Below, one piece after another: positions 14,717 to 24,013 of a stretch of DNA of 64,000 bases. The position numbers were made by a program, and so were the translations under genes. The notes under the pieces are model-generated. The model worked only from the letters and a program-made list of their open reading frames with translations. It had not been told where the DNA came from and made no database searches. The DNA comes from Flavobacterium foetidum (lineage in GTDB: Bacteria; Bacteroidota; Bacteroidia; Flavobacteriales; Flavobacteriaceae): NCBI RefSeq assembly GCF_004634245.1, contig NZ_SJTF01000015.1, positions 81,548 through 145,547 on the forward strand, given 5' to 3'. The first letter of the stretch is position 1. Every line of letters begins with the position of its first letter.

Positions 14717-15229
14717 ATGAAGATAGAAAATTATATACGTGATATTCAGGGGTTTCCAAAAGAAGGAATTTTGTTTAAAGATATTACGCCTCTATTAAAT
14801 AATCCTCAGGCTAGAACAGAGTGCCTAAAAATTTTGGTTGATTCCTTAAATGGACAACAAATTGATAAGGTGGTAGGAGCAGAATCAAGGGGCTTTTTTT
14901 TCGGAATGTTGTTAGCAAATGAACTTAACGCCGGATTTATTCCTGTTCGAAAGCCTAAAAAACTTCCATACGAAACAATTTCTGCTTCATACGAATTAGA
15001 ATACGGGATTGATACTTTAGAAATGCATAAAGATGCCATACAAAAAGGAGATCGTATACTAATTCATGATGATGTTTTGGCTACTGGTGGTACAGCAAAA
15101 GCGGTTTGTGATTTGGTTACCGAATTGGGTGGCGAAATTGTTCAGTGTAATTTTTTAATGGAGCTTTCTTTTCTAAACGGAAGAGAAAAAATAAAGGATA
15201 ATCCTATATTTGCTGCTATAACTTATTAG
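14717..15229 (+). CDS. apt: Adenine phosphoribosyltransferase
   Basis: The 170-aa cytoplasmic enzyme condenses adenine with PRPP to AMP in purine salvage. It has the normal length and the family motifs: YIRDIQGFPKEGILFKDITP near the N-terminus, VGAESRGFFFG (about 53-63), and the PRPP-binding ILIHDDVLATGGTAKA (about 114-129) with two acidic residues ahead of ATGGT. The start ATG at 14717 gives the canonical MKIENYIRDI beginning. The gene reads away from tRNA-Arg, and a small lipoprotein gene follows 10 bp later, so these two may be cotranscribed. Confidence 0.95.
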   Translation: MKIENYIRDIQGFPKEGILFKDITPLLNNPQARTECLKILVDSLNGQQIDKVVGAESRGFFFGMLLANELNAGFIPVRKPKKLPYETISASYELEYGIDTLEMHKDAIQKGDRILIHDDVLATGGTAKAVCDLVTELGGEIVQCNFLMELSFLNGREKIKDNPIFAAITY

Positions 15230-15239
15230 CCTTTCGCAA

Positions 15240-16010
15240 ATGAAATTACTTTATGCTCTAACAGTACTTGTTTTATTTTCTTCTTGTAACAAAAAAGAAG
15301 AAGCTAAAAAAATACCGCTTAAAACTCCGTCAAAAGAAAAAATTACTGAAAATAGTATTGGTAAATTTTCAAATACTACATTCAAAAGTATTTTACGACC
15401 AAATCAAGATCTAGAGTTAAATAAAGTGTATACTGATACAGTTCAATTTATTGAATATAATACTGATTTTGATTACTATTTTATTGATGTAAAAAAAGTA
15501 AATGAAATCGTAGGTCTAAATACCAACAGTGACGATATAGACTTTAATCGAGGTGATGTACTAGAAGTAAAATGGAAAATTGACAGCATATTTATTGCAG
15601 GAGATGGCGAAAGGCTGGATTTTTCTGAGTGGCTTGTAGATGTAAAGAAAATTAAAGATGGAAATCTAAGTCTATTTAAAAAGAAATATAAGAAACCAAT
15701 AAAATTTTATACCACTCAAGAGGATATGTCTGATGGGTACAAAGATTTTTTGTACAGAACAGTTGAATATTATTTGGCAAATTCTAAAAAAGAACTTGTG
15801 AAACTGCACATTCAAAACCAATTACCAGACGAGCAACTGAGTTATTCTATAGAAGATCGAGAACTCGGCGGAAGATCTTATGCTGTATTAGGATTGGCTA
15901 ACGAATTTGAACATAGAACCAGCATAATCCAATGGTTATATGTTGATAAGGAAAGTAAAAAGCTTTATGAATACGATTTGGGAAATGATAAGTTAGTAGA
16001 GTTTCCATAA
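15240..16010 (+). CDS. Hypothetical lipoprotein
   Basis: The 256-aa product starts with a lipoprotein signal (LYALTVLVLFSSC, lipid-anchored Cys16) and a lysine-rich linker. The mature part is mixed and charged, with no domain I recognise. It starts 10 bp after apt in the same direction and ends 16 bp before the convergent response-regulator gene. The likely location is the periplasmic side of the inner or outer membrane. Confidence 0.7.
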   Translation: MKLLYALTVLVLFSSCNKKEEAKKIPLKTPSKEKITENSIGKFSNTTFKSILRPNQDLELNKVYTDTVQFIEYNTDFDYYFIDVKKVNEIVGLNTNSDDIDFNRGDVLEVKWKIDSIFIAGDGERLDFSEWLVDVKKIKDGNLSLFKKKYKKPIKFYTTQEDMSDGYKDFLYRTVEYYLANSKKELVKLHIQNQLPDEQLSYSIEDRELGGRSYAVLGLANEFEHRTSIIQWLYVDKESKKLYEYDLGNDKLVEFP

Positions 16011-16026
16011 AAATCTTTTTTGTTTG

Positions 16027-16680
16027 CTATACACAAACAATTTTATGCTTTATGGCATATAAAACCAATCCGATACGCGTTTTTATTTCGAGTTTATCAA
16101 AAAGTGATTCTCTGTAACCGTCAATTGTTTTTGGGCTTAGACACATTTCAGAGGCAATTTCTTTATAAGTCATTTCAGTACAGGCGTGTTTGATGAAGAC
16201 AATTTCTTTCTCTTTCAGACTGATTTTTTTATTATCGCTGTTGACTTTGTTGATAAGCATTCCAGAAACGAGTTCAGTAAAATAAAAACCTTTCTCAATC
16301 ACGCATTCAATCGCTTCTCTAAAAATTTCTGGAGAGGTGTCTTTCAGCAGGTATCCTTTTGCTCCATTGGTAATCATTTTGATTATGATATCTTCATCAT
16401 CATTTACCGATAATGCAATAACCTTTAATTCTGGTCGGTTGTCCTTAAGCCATTTCATGGTGCTCAAGCCATCGAGAACCGGCATATTTACATCAAGCAA
16501 AATAAGGTCTATGAGCTCTGAATCATGGTTTTCTAGGTAATCAATAAACACTTTCCCGTTTTCGAAACGCTCTATAACTTCGTAATCGCCAAAGCTTTTA
16601 ATCAGCAGTTCAAGAGACTGAGAAAAAAGCAGATGGTCGTCTACGATTATGATTTTGTTTTTTGAATTAGTTTTCATCAC
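16027..16680 (-). CDS. NarL/FixJ-type response regulator
   Basis: The 217-aa product has a receiver domain with the acidic pair D14-D15, the phospho-acceptor D63 in LILLDVNMP, and conserved T/S and K positions. A LuxR-type helix-turn-helix lies at the C-terminus (about 155-210): SLKEKEIVFIKHACTEMTYKEIA, then MCLSPKTIDGYR. It is transcribed after the histidine kinase and overlaps it by 14 nt, making an obvious pair. Target genes cannot be inferred from the window. Confidence 0.93.
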   Translation of the reverse strand: MMKTNSKNKIIIVDDHLLFSQSLELLIKSFGDYEVIERFENGKVFIDYLENHDSELIDLILLDVNMPVLDGLSTMKWLKDNRPELKVIALSVNDDEDIIIKMITNGAKGYLLKDTSPEIFREAIECVIEKGFYFTELVSGMLINKVNSDNKKISLKEKEIVFIKHACTEMTYKEIASEMCLSPKTIDGYRESLFDKLEIKTRIGLVLYAIKHKIVCV

Positions 16681-17449
16681 ATTGTATTAAAGGATATTCT
16701 AATGTTACGCTAGTTCCGGTCTGGTCAGATGCCAAAACAAGTTTGGCTCCAATCAACTTTGCCCTTAGTTTCATATTATTGAGTCCTAAACCTGAAGTTG
16801 AGTTTTCGAGGTCATAACCGATTCCGAAATCTTTTAAGATTAATCTAAAAACTTTTGATGTCGTTTCAATAAAAACATCAAATGAATCGCTTCTTGAATG
16901 TTTTAGGCTATTATGAAGCGCTTCCTGAAAAATACGATAAATAATAAGCTCGTGTTCTTCGCTTATGCAAGGTATTTCTCCGATCTGATTAAAATTGTAC
17001 TTTATTTTTTTAAGCTTTTTAATTCGTTCCAAATCCTGCTGAATGGCTTCAAGAAAATTGTTCTGCAGCAAATTGTCTTTATTTATTATTCGCGAAAGGA
17101 TCCGTAATTCGTCCAGAGATTTTGCTAAAACTGCCTTTAAGTCCTTAAGTTCGTTTATTTCTACATTTTCGCTGCTGATAGAAATATTGAGCTGCATAAT
17201 GGCAACAGAAATAATCTGGCCAATATTATCATGCAGTTCCTTACTGATTTCAGAAAGAGTCTGGTCTTTAATCTCAATCCGTGTTTTGATCAATTCAGAT
17301 TGAAAATAGAGTTCAGATTCCATCTTATCTACCAAATAACTATTCTTTTTCTTCAAAAAATAAAAGAAAATAATGAGCAGAATAACCAGTAATGTAAAAA
17401 AAACAATGCCTAACGAAATAACTAATAATTGTATTTCTTTTCGCTCCAT
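16667..17449 (-). CDS. Sensor histidine kinase, HisKA_3 type
   Basis: The 260-aa product has one N-terminal membrane helix (about 7-32), a short cytoplasmic coiled segment, then the dimerisation and phospho-acceptor motif ELHDNIGQ with His73. A GHKL ATPase domain follows: a YRIFQEALHNSLKHS N-box around 172-186 and SGLGLNNMKLRAK near 228-240. There is no sensor domain in the protein itself. The upstream gene is a multi-pass membrane protein overlapping it by 28 nt, which could supply sensing. It feeds the overlapping NarL-type regulator. Confidence 0.93.
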   Translation of the reverse strand: MERKEIQLLVISLGIVFFTLLVILLIIFFYFLKKKNSYLVDKMESELYFQSELIKTRIEIKDQTLSEISKELHDNIGQIISVAIMQLNISISSENVEINELKDLKAVLAKSLDELRILSRIINKDNLLQNNFLEAIQQDLERIKKLKKIKYNFNQIGEIPCISEEHELIIYRIFQEALHNSLKHSRSDSFDVFIETTSKVFRLILKDFGIGYDLENSTSGLGLNNMKLRAKLIGAKLVLASDQTGTSVTLEYPLIQCDEN

Positions 17450-18069
17450 GCAAATCCAATTATAAAACAGCCGTGCATCAAAAAGTTTAAAATAAACAAC
17501 ACCAGACTGAATATCGATTCATCTTGTTTGATCAAAAACCAGTTAATTGCAAGCATAAAGGGAAGAAATGGAACATGAAAAACCAAAATTCCCAAGATGT
17601 ACCAAAAAAAGACTGATTTTTTAAAATTTAAAATTTTGTCCGAATTAAAAATTTCTACCAAATATAAGCAGGATAAAATCATTACAAGCAAAACTCCGAT
17701 AGCAAAACTGTAAGTAAACGATTGATTTATTTCTTCCTTAAAATATAAAAGGTTTAAAACAAACGAAACCATAAACAGGATTAAAAAAAGTACGGCAGCA
17801 ATTCTGTTGTTGATCTTAGTGAGTAGAGATCTTATGAGTAGTATGTAAGCAGTAAAACTTGCAAACATATAAAAATTGTAAACATAATAATTGAGTAACC
17901 CAGTCCAGTAGGTAAAATAGTACCCCACTATTTCTATGAGCACTGCAAACCAGATTAGAACTACTAAAAATTTAGCTTTATTGCCAGGGAGTTTCGGTAA
18001 CGAAAGTACTCCGATTACCCCTGACAATAAAGCCATATAAATAATGTAAGATCTTAAAAATTCGAACAT
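17422..18069 (-). CDS. Multi-pass membrane protein linked to the two-component system
   Basis: The 215-aa product has about seven hydrophobic segments spread over its length and almost no soluble domain. I do not recognise the family. Its end overlaps the histidine-kinase start by 28 nt, so it is cotranscribed and probably coupled. Since the kinase has one membrane helix and no sensor domain, this protein is a reasonable candidate for its sensory partner, which is an inference from gene order. It follows the 143-aa gene by 8 bp. Confidence 0.75.
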   Translation of the reverse strand: MFEFLRSYIIYMALLSGVIGVLSLPKLPGNKAKFLVVLIWFAVLIEIVGYYFTYWTGLLNYYVYNFYMFASFTAYILLIRSLLTKINNRIAAVLFLILFMVSFVLNLLYFKEEINQSFTYSFAIGVLLVMILSCLYLVEIFNSDKILNFKKSVFFWYILGILVFHVPFLPFMLAINWFLIKQDESIFSLVLFILNFLMHGCFIIGFAWSEKKYNY

Positions 18070-18077
18070 AAATTTTA

Positions 18078-18509
18078 TTAATATAATAAGCTTGGCGGTC
18101 TGCCGATATTTCCGTAGTTCATTGGTTCAAGGCTTTGTATGTCTTCAGATGTTTCCTCAACTTCTACAAAATTTTGAATCTTTGCTGTTTCATTCTTTGC
18201 AACTTTTTTACCGGTCGGAACCAAAAATAAGGTCGTCATTCCGGCTTTTTCTCCAAGTTTTTCATCTTCAGGATAAACACCAAAGTAAAATCGGATTCCG
18301 TCAACCGCATATCCCTCTTCTGCTCCTTGGGTTTTTACATAGTGTATGTATTTCTCCAATTCTTCTATAGAATACCAAATTGCGTTGGCATCTTCTTTTT
18401 GCTTTTTGTTTGCAGCTAGAGAGGCTCTTTTACTGTTGTAATTTACATTTAGCTGTTTTGCAAATTCTTTTGTGATTAATTGACTTGGTTTTGAGGGAGG
18501 ATTTTTCAT
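18078..18509 (-). CDS. Hypothetical soluble protein, first gene of the two-component group
   Basis: The 143-aa product has no signal peptide or membrane helix. Its N-terminal half is lysine-rich, with SLAANKKQKEDANAIWYSIEEL. The middle, EGYAVDGIRFYFGVYPEDE, reads like a small globular core, followed by TTLFLVPTGKKV; the C-terminus is acidic then Pro-rich (GRPPSLLY). I have seen similar proteins in flavobacteria but know no function. It lies 8 bp before the membrane-protein gene and is probably the promoter-proximal gene of the four-gene group ending at 16027. Confidence 0.7.
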   Translation of the reverse strand: MKNPPSKPSQLITKEFAKQLNVNYNSKRASLAANKKQKEDANAIWYSIEELEKYIHYVKTQGAEEGYAVDGIRFYFGVYPEDEKLGEKAGMTTLFLVPTGKKVAKNETAKIQNFVEVEETSEDIQSLEPMNYGNIGRPPSLLY

Positions 18510-18755
18510 GGTTTATTAATTTGTTTATGGGTTAATTTAATTGGTTGACTGTTCCTTTTTAGATTGATTGTGGCGACAAAACTATTGGAAACATAAAATA
18601 ACAACAAGGGGAAAAATACCCTTTTTTGGCTTGGGTAAATGTATTTAAAAAATTCATTTAAAATATGATTTTTTGATATTTTGTAATAATTTACTTTTAC
18701 ATTGTTGTTTTCGTACAAGAAAAGTATTTCAATTTGTTTTCTATCGAAAATTTAA

Positions 18756-19154
18756 ATGATACAAGATGATTTCGCCTTCGTTGATTCTGGTGGTACAGGC
18801 GAATATAGACGTTTAGAAAAGGCGAAAAAGCTGTCTCAGGACAAAAAAGTTGTCGATGCGGCAAGTAGCGGAGTTTCTTGGGGATTGTTTCAGCTAATGG
18901 GATTTAATGCAGTTTCTCTCGGATACAGAAGCATTGATGAATTTGTCAAAAAATGAGTGAAAATGAGGGCGCACATTTAAAAGCGTTTGGACTTTTTCTG
19001 GAAAAGTATAATTTGATTGCTCTTTTGAGGGAAAAGAATTGGGCTTAGTTTGCACGTAAATACAACACACCCGCCTACAAAACCAATAAATTATGAGGAG
19101 AAACTAGAACGGACTTATGTGAAATATTCAAAACAAACAAAACAAAAAACCTGA
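18756..19154 (+). pseudogene. Decayed N-acetylmuramidase (DUF3380-type endolysin) gene
   Basis: Three frames together reconstruct the C-terminal part of this family. The first frame gives GGTGEYRRLEKAKKL, then SSGVSWGLFQLMGFNAVSLGYRS and ends EFVKK (stop 18954-18956). A frameshift leads to GAHLKAFGLFLEKYNLIALL and NWA, a stop at 19046-19048, then FARKYNTPAYKTNKL. Another frameshift gives YEEKLERTYVKYS. The family degrades peptidoglycan and is found in phage and phage-like particles. At least two frameshifts and one stop show that it is dead; the N-terminus also appears missing or shifted. It is probably a relic of a prophage or a lysis cassette. Confidence 0.75.
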
Positions 19155-19193
19155 CAGAATCCAAAAAATGGTTGTCAGGTTTGGTTTTTATTT
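19145..19193 (-). terminator. Terminator of pheT
   Basis: AACCTGACA (19148-19156) pairs with TGTCAGGTT (19173-19181). On the minus strand the stem is followed by a T-rich run. It lies about 10 bp downstream of the pheT stop. Confidence 0.8.
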
Positions 19194-19203
19194 CTTTAAA
19201 GCT

Positions 19204-21624
19204 TTATCTCAAACTTGCTCCAAGCTCAGTTTCAAAAGTCTGTTGCAATTTAGACATGATTTTATCAATCTGAGAGTCAGTCAGCGTTTTGGTGTTGTCC
19301 TGAATCGTAAAGCTTAAGGCATATGATTTTTTTCCTTCCGGAAGATTGTCGCCTTGGTAAACATCAAATAAATTGATATCTTTTAAAAGCGTCTTTTCAG
19401 TCTGTTTGGCAAGATTAAAGATTTTCTCGTATGTAGTGCTTTCATCAATAAGCAATGCCAAATCTCTTCGTACTTCAGGATACTTCGGTATTTCGGAATA
19501 TTTGATTTTTCCAGTAATGATTTTTAGAATCAAATCCCAATTGAAATCGGCAAAATAAACATCTTGTTTGATTCCGAAATGTTTTAAAATAGGTTTTTTC
19601 ACAACACCCATTTCAACCAAAATATCATTATTGTAAGTAATAGCTGTTCCTTCGGAATAAACATCAGACTGAACAGGCGCATTTGAAACTTTCTCGATTC
19701 CTAAACGATTTAAAACCGCTCTAACATAGCCTTTCAGCAAAAAGAAATCGGTTCCTTTTTGAGGAGTTGTCCAGCTTTCTTTGTTTCTATTTCCTGAAAT
19801 AGACAAGGTCAGATGTTTGTGTTCTTCGTAACCGTTTAAATATTTGTGATACGATTTTCCGAATTCAAATAGTTTTAGATCCGAATTTTTTCTGTTGATG
19901 TTGTATGAAATAGCTTCCAGAGCAGAGAACAACAAAGACTGACGCATAACAGCCAAATCACTGCTCAACGGATTAAGCATAGTTACATTGTGCTCTTCTT
20001 TTAAAACAGTCGATAATTTGGCGTAAGTTCCGGTAGTCAAGGAATTGGCCATCATTTCATGAAATCCTTGAGAGTTCAACTGAGAAGCGATTACGTTTTG
20101 TACTTTATAATCTTCTGTTCTAGGAGAATTGGATACAGTTGCATTGAATTTTTTAGAAAACTCAATATTGTTATAACCGTAAACCCTTAGAATCTCTTCA
20201 ATAACGTCAATTTCACGCTGTACATCTACACGATAAGCTGGAATTGTTAATCCTAAGCCGGTATCTGAAACGCTGTTTACTTTAATGTCTAGAGAAACCA
20301 ATATTTTCTTAATGGTATCTTTCGGAATCTCCTGCCCAATGATTTTGTAAACATGACTGAAATTCAATAATACAGAGAAGTCTTCTACCTTTTTAGGATA
20401 GACTTCAACCACATCAGAAGTTACTTTTCCTCCAGCAACTTCTTGGATCAAAAGTGCTGCACGTTTTAAAGCATATTCTGTAATAGTAGGGTCGATTCCT
20501 CTTTCAAATCTAAAAGAAGCATCTGTATTTAATTGATGTCTTTTTGCTGTTTTACGAACGCTTACGGCGTCAAAATAAGCACTTTCTAAGAAAATAGAAG
20601 TAGTTCCTTCAGAAACTCCTGATTTTTTCCCTCCAAAGACACCGGCTATGCAAAGCGGCCCTTTTTCGTCACAAATCATTAAATCTTCAGCATGTAATGT
20701 TCTTTCAACATCATCAAGAGTAACAAATTTTGTTCCTGCAGGTAATGTTTTTACAATCACTTTTCCGTTGATTTTCGCAGCGTCAAAAGCATGAAGCGGT
20801 TGTCCTAATTCATGTAAAACATAATTAGTAACGTCAACAATATTATTTTTTGGGGTTAATCCAATAGCTTTTAAGCGGTCTTGCAGCCAAGACGGAGAAT
20901 CCTGCACAGTAATTCCAGAAATGGTAACACCACAATATCTTGGTGCCAATGCAGGTTCTTCAACATTTACATCAATTTTGAGTGTACGCATGTCAACTCT
21001 GAAATTGCTCACAGAAGGGGTGATCAATTCTACGTTTACCCCACGTTGCAGCATTCCGGCTCTTAAATCGCGAGCAGTACCGTAATGGCTCATTGCATCG
21101 GCACGGTTTGGTGTCAATCCGATTTCAAAAACTTCGTCATTTACGATTTTAAAAACTTCTGCAGCGGGAGTTCCTGGAATAAGATCTTCAGCGAGAACCA
21201 TAATTCCGTCATGACTGTTTCCAAGACCTAATTCGTCTTCGGCGCAAATCATTCCATGACTTTCCTGTCCTCGAATCTTTCCTTTTTTTATAGTAAACTC
21301 CGCACCTTCTTTATCATATAAAACGGTTCCGATTGTTGCAACAGGAACTTTCTGCCCCGCAGCCACATTCGCAGCTCCGCATACGATTTGCACTGGTGCT
21401 TCTAAACCGATATTTACGGTTGTAACTTTTAATCTGTCGGCATCAGGATGTTTTTCGCAGGTAAGTACGTGTCCGACAACAACTCCTTCCAGGCCGCCTT
21501 TAATTGATTGATATTTTTCAACAACTTCTACTTCAAGTCCCAGATCAGTAAGCAATTCTGAAGTCTGTTCAGAAGTCCAATCTGTTTTAATGAATTGCTT
21601 TAACCAGTTGTAAGATATTTTCAT
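19204..21624 (-). CDS. pheT: Phenylalanine--tRNA ligase subunit beta
   Basis: The 806-aa beta subunit partners with PheS in charging tRNA-Phe. The order of domains fits bacterial PheT: N-terminal helix, an OB-fold tRNA-binding domain (about 40-155, with the VVGHVLTCEKHPDADRL pattern), B3/B4 editing region (about 210-380), B5 (about 400-470), the class II core-like domain and a C-terminal FDX-ACB anticodon-binding domain (about 710-805). I chose the ATG at 21624, which gives MKISYNWLKQF, the typical beginning; an in-frame start at 21654 would add ten lysine-rich residues. pheS is not in the window, so the two subunits are encoded apart. Confidence 0.95.
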   Translation of the reverse strand: MKISYNWLKQFIKTDWTSEQTSELLTDLGLEVEVVEKYQSIKGGLEGVVVGHVLTCEKHPDADRLKVTTVNIGLEAPVQIVCGAANVAAGQKVPVATIGTVLYDKEGAEFTIKKGKIRGQESHGMICAEDELGLGNSHDGIMVLAEDLIPGTPAAEVFKIVNDEVFEIGLTPNRADAMSHYGTARDLRAGMLQRGVNVELITPSVSNFRVDMRTLKIDVNVEEPALAPRYCGVTISGITVQDSPSWLQDRLKAIGLTPKNNIVDVTNYVLHELGQPLHAFDAAKINGKVIVKTLPAGTKFVTLDDVERTLHAEDLMICDEKGPLCIAGVFGGKKSGVSEGTTSIFLESAYFDAVSVRKTAKRHQLNTDASFRFERGIDPTITEYALKRAALLIQEVAGGKVTSDVVEVYPKKVEDFSVLLNFSHVYKIIGQEIPKDTIKKILVSLDIKVNSVSDTGLGLTIPAYRVDVQREIDVIEEILRVYGYNNIEFSKKFNATVSNSPRTEDYKVQNVIASQLNSQGFHEMMANSLTTGTYAKLSTVLKEEHNVTMLNPLSSDLAVMRQSLLFSALEAISYNINRKNSDLKLFEFGKSYHKYLNGYEEHKHLTLSISGNRNKESWTTPQKGTDFFLLKGYVRAVLNRLGIEKVSNAPVQSDVYSEGTAITYNNDILVEMGVVKKPILKHFGIKQDVYFADFNWDLILKIITGKIKYSEIPKYPEVRRDLALLIDESTTYEKIFNLAKQTEKTLLKDINLFDVYQGDNLPEGKKSYALSFTIQDNTKTLTDSQIDKIMSKLQQTFETELGASLR

Positions 21625-21746
21625 TTGATTTTTATTCTTTTTATGAGGATACAAATATAAGGATTGCGCTGCTGAGTAAGAAAAAATTAATTATTTTTTT
21701 GAGAACATACACATACAGGCTGTTTATAAAATTAATACTAAAGTCT

Positions 21747-22610
21747 TTAGATCAGTTCCTCTATATGTTTTTTGATGTTTTCGGATATTTTTTTTGTAGG
21801 CAAATCGTTTTCATCATCTCCAAAAGGATCTTCGATTTCTTCTGCAATCAACTCAAGACTCGCCAATACATAGAATATAAAAACAACGACTGGCGCTACA
21901 AAATAGCCTAAACTTACTGCATAGCCAAAAGGCAAGGTCATGGTATAAAAGAAAATGAATTTTTTTATAAAAGCGCTGTAAGAGTAGGGAATAGGCGTGT
22001 TTTTTATTCGTTCGCAAGCACCACAGATGTCGGTAAAAGCAACCAGCTCATCATTTAAAGTAATGAGCTGTTCGCCAGTAATTTTATTTGCATCATAAAG
22101 ATCATTAATCTTCTGATACATAATTCTTTTTAGTTGGTTTGGCTTATGCTTATGATGGTCAATTTCTAAATCAACATCCTCAAAAAGCTGTTTGCTGGTG
22201 TCTTCATCTTTTAAATGAATCTGAAGAATGTGAGCATACATCGGAATGTATTTTCTAAAAAACTTGCGGTCATTTTCATCTTTTAAGATAGCCGAAAGTT
22301 TTATAGCCAGATTGCGACTGTTGTTCACTAGGCTTCCCCATAGTTTGCGTCCTTCCCACCAGCGATCATAAGCGGTATTGGTTCTAAAAACAAGCAATAG
22401 AGAGATTACAAACCCAAGCATTCCGTGCATGATCGGAATATTATGAATGTAATCCTTATTGGTAACTTTAAAATAATGAACTTCTAGATAACCGACCGTT
22501 GCGGCATAAATCCCGATGGCTGCCATAATTGGAAGCAATTTTCTAACTGTATCAGATTTGTGAAAATGAAATATAAAAGTAAACCAGTCTTTGGTGTTGT
22601 ACGAAATCAT
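21747..22610 (-). CDS. Bestrophin family ion channel
   Basis: The 287-aa membrane protein resembles bacterial bestrophins (RFP-TM/YneE type). Marks are NTKDWFTFIFHFHKSDT at the N-terminus, a VFRTNTAYDRWWEGRKLWG block (about 76-94) and the C-terminal ELIAEEIEDPFGDDENDLP acidic motif, the family's characteristic ends. Bacterial members form pentameric channels in the inner membrane. It follows the TolC-family gene with a gap of 27 bp, so it may be read through from the efflux genes, although the functional link is unclear. Confidence 0.9.
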   Translation of the reverse strand: MISYNTKDWFTFIFHFHKSDTVRKLLPIMAAIGIYAATVGYLEVHYFKVTNKDYIHNIPIMHGMLGFVISLLLVFRTNTAYDRWWEGRKLWGSLVNNSRNLAIKLSAILKDENDRKFFRKYIPMYAHILQIHLKDEDTSKQLFEDVDLEIDHHKHKPNQLKRIMYQKINDLYDANKITGEQLITLNDELVAFTDICGACERIKNTPIPYSYSAFIKKFIFFYTMTLPFGYAVSLGYFVAPVVVFIFYVLASLELIAEEIEDPFGDDENDLPTKKISENIKKHIEELI

Positions 22611-22637
22611 TTAAGTTTGTTTTGAAACAAATTTAAA

Positions 22638-23948
22638 TCAAAAATTAATATTTCCAGCTAATTCTTTTAAGGCAATTTCTGATAATTTTGCTTCGTATTG
22701 CGCATTGCTGTAACGAACTTTTGCATTGACATAATTAAGTTGCGCTGTTCTGAAATCGATAGTAGTAATGGTACCGATTTTAAATTTGTCAAGCGTTATG
22801 TCTAAATTCTGTTTTGCAATTGCTTCGTTGTCTTCCTCTAAGTCAATTAATTCTAAATTAGTTAGATAAGTTTGAAAAGCCGTGCTCAATTGGGTATCCA
22901 AAATTAGATTCTGCTGTTCTATAGCAATCTGAGTATTCTCTATCTGTAGTTTGGCAACTTTCTCATTACGATGCTGATTGAAGCCGTCAAAAATATTCAT
23001 GGAAGCATTAAAACCGTAATTTAGACCTCGTGATGAAGTTTCGCTGGTAAAACCCAAACTAGATTGGCTTTCAGAGAAATTGTATCCTGTGGTTAATCGC
23101 AATATAGGATAGCGATCTGCCTTAACTTGTTTCAATTGCAATTCGGCAATTCGCTTGTTGATTATTTGTGCTTCCAGTGTTGGATTCTGTTTTTTTGCCA
23201 ATTCCATTAAATCTACCAAAACCAATTTATTGTCAACAGTTACTTCATCGGTAACCTTAAAGTCAATTTTTGGATCTCGTGCTAGATGTTGGTTTAGCAA
23301 TATTTTGGCATTGGCATACGATTCTTTTTGTCTTAGCAGCGCCACTTGATCAGAATTTAAATCTACTTGAGCATTTAAAACCTCTAATTTTGAAGCTTTT
23401 CCGATACTAAAACGATTTTGCGCCAAAGTAAGTCTCTGATTTGAAATAACAATTGTAGTGTCTAAGGCAGCCAACTGCTGCTGCTGCTGTACCAAATCGT
23501 AATATGCAGAATTTACCTGACCAATTTTTAACAAAATGGTTCTTTTAAGTTCAGCATCTCCCAATTTTTGGAGTTCCTTCAGTTGATCAAGTCTTGCAAA
23601 CATTTTCATTCCGTCAAAAACAGTCCATCCTAAACTCACACCATAGGTTAAGCTATTGTTTTTGGCATTGTCTAGAGATGTTGTAGTTCCGTCTTGACGA
23701 GTCTGAGACGAATTCATAATACTGTTGTTGTCCAGCACATTTGCAGTTGCTGTTGGCAACATTCCAGCATTTCCAATCGTTACGTTGGTCTCGCTGATTT
23801 TAGTATTGTTTTTCGCAATCTTAATTTCAAAATTGTTTTCCAAAGCTATTTTCATAGCCTCTTCAATAGTAAGAACTTCCTGTGCAGCAAGATTAGCTGA
23901 ACAAAACAAGCTTACAATCAAACTAAAGAATAAAACCTTAATATTCAT
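22638..23948 (-). CDS. TolC family outer-membrane efflux protein
   Basis: The 436-aa product has a signal peptide (ending near ANLAAQE) and the repeated long-helix layout of outer-membrane efflux proteins, with two halves starting around TIEEAMKIALENN (25-37) and again about 230. QLSTAFQTYLTNLELIDLEEDN marks the C-terminal helix. It would form the trimeric exit duct for the RND pump encoded just upstream (gap 65 bp). Order MFP-RND-TolC is usual in Bacteroidota. Confidence 0.93.
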   Translation of the reverse strand: MNIKVLFFSLIVSLFCSANLAAQEVLTIEEAMKIALENNFEIKIAKNNTKISETNVTIGNAGMLPTATANVLDNNSIMNSSQTRQDGTTTSLDNAKNNSLTYGVSLGWTVFDGMKMFARLDQLKELQKLGDAELKRTILLKIGQVNSAYYDLVQQQQQLAALDTTIVISNQRLTLAQNRFSIGKASKLEVLNAQVDLNSDQVALLRQKESYANAKILLNQHLARDPKIDFKVTDEVTVDNKLVLVDLMELAKKQNPTLEAQIINKRIAELQLKQVKADRYPILRLTTGYNFSESQSSLGFTSETSSRGLNYGFNASMNIFDGFNQHRNEKVAKLQIENTQIAIEQQNLILDTQLSTAFQTYLTNLELIDLEEDNEAIAKQNLDITLDKFKIGTITTIDFRTAQLNYVNAKVRYSNAQYEAKLSEIALKELAGNINF

Positions 23949-24013
23949 ATGTTTTTTGTTTGCCTCAAATGTTGTATTTCAGTTAAATAGAAAGACAAAA
24001 TTAAGGTTTATAA

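Noticed and set aside
14427..14759. 110-aa frame across the tRNA-Arg gene
   Set aside because: It overlaps a clear tRNA and its terminator.
18506..18718. 70-aa minus-strand frame upstream of the 143-aa gene
   Set aside because: No start signals or family pattern; overlaps the probable promoter region of the two-component group.
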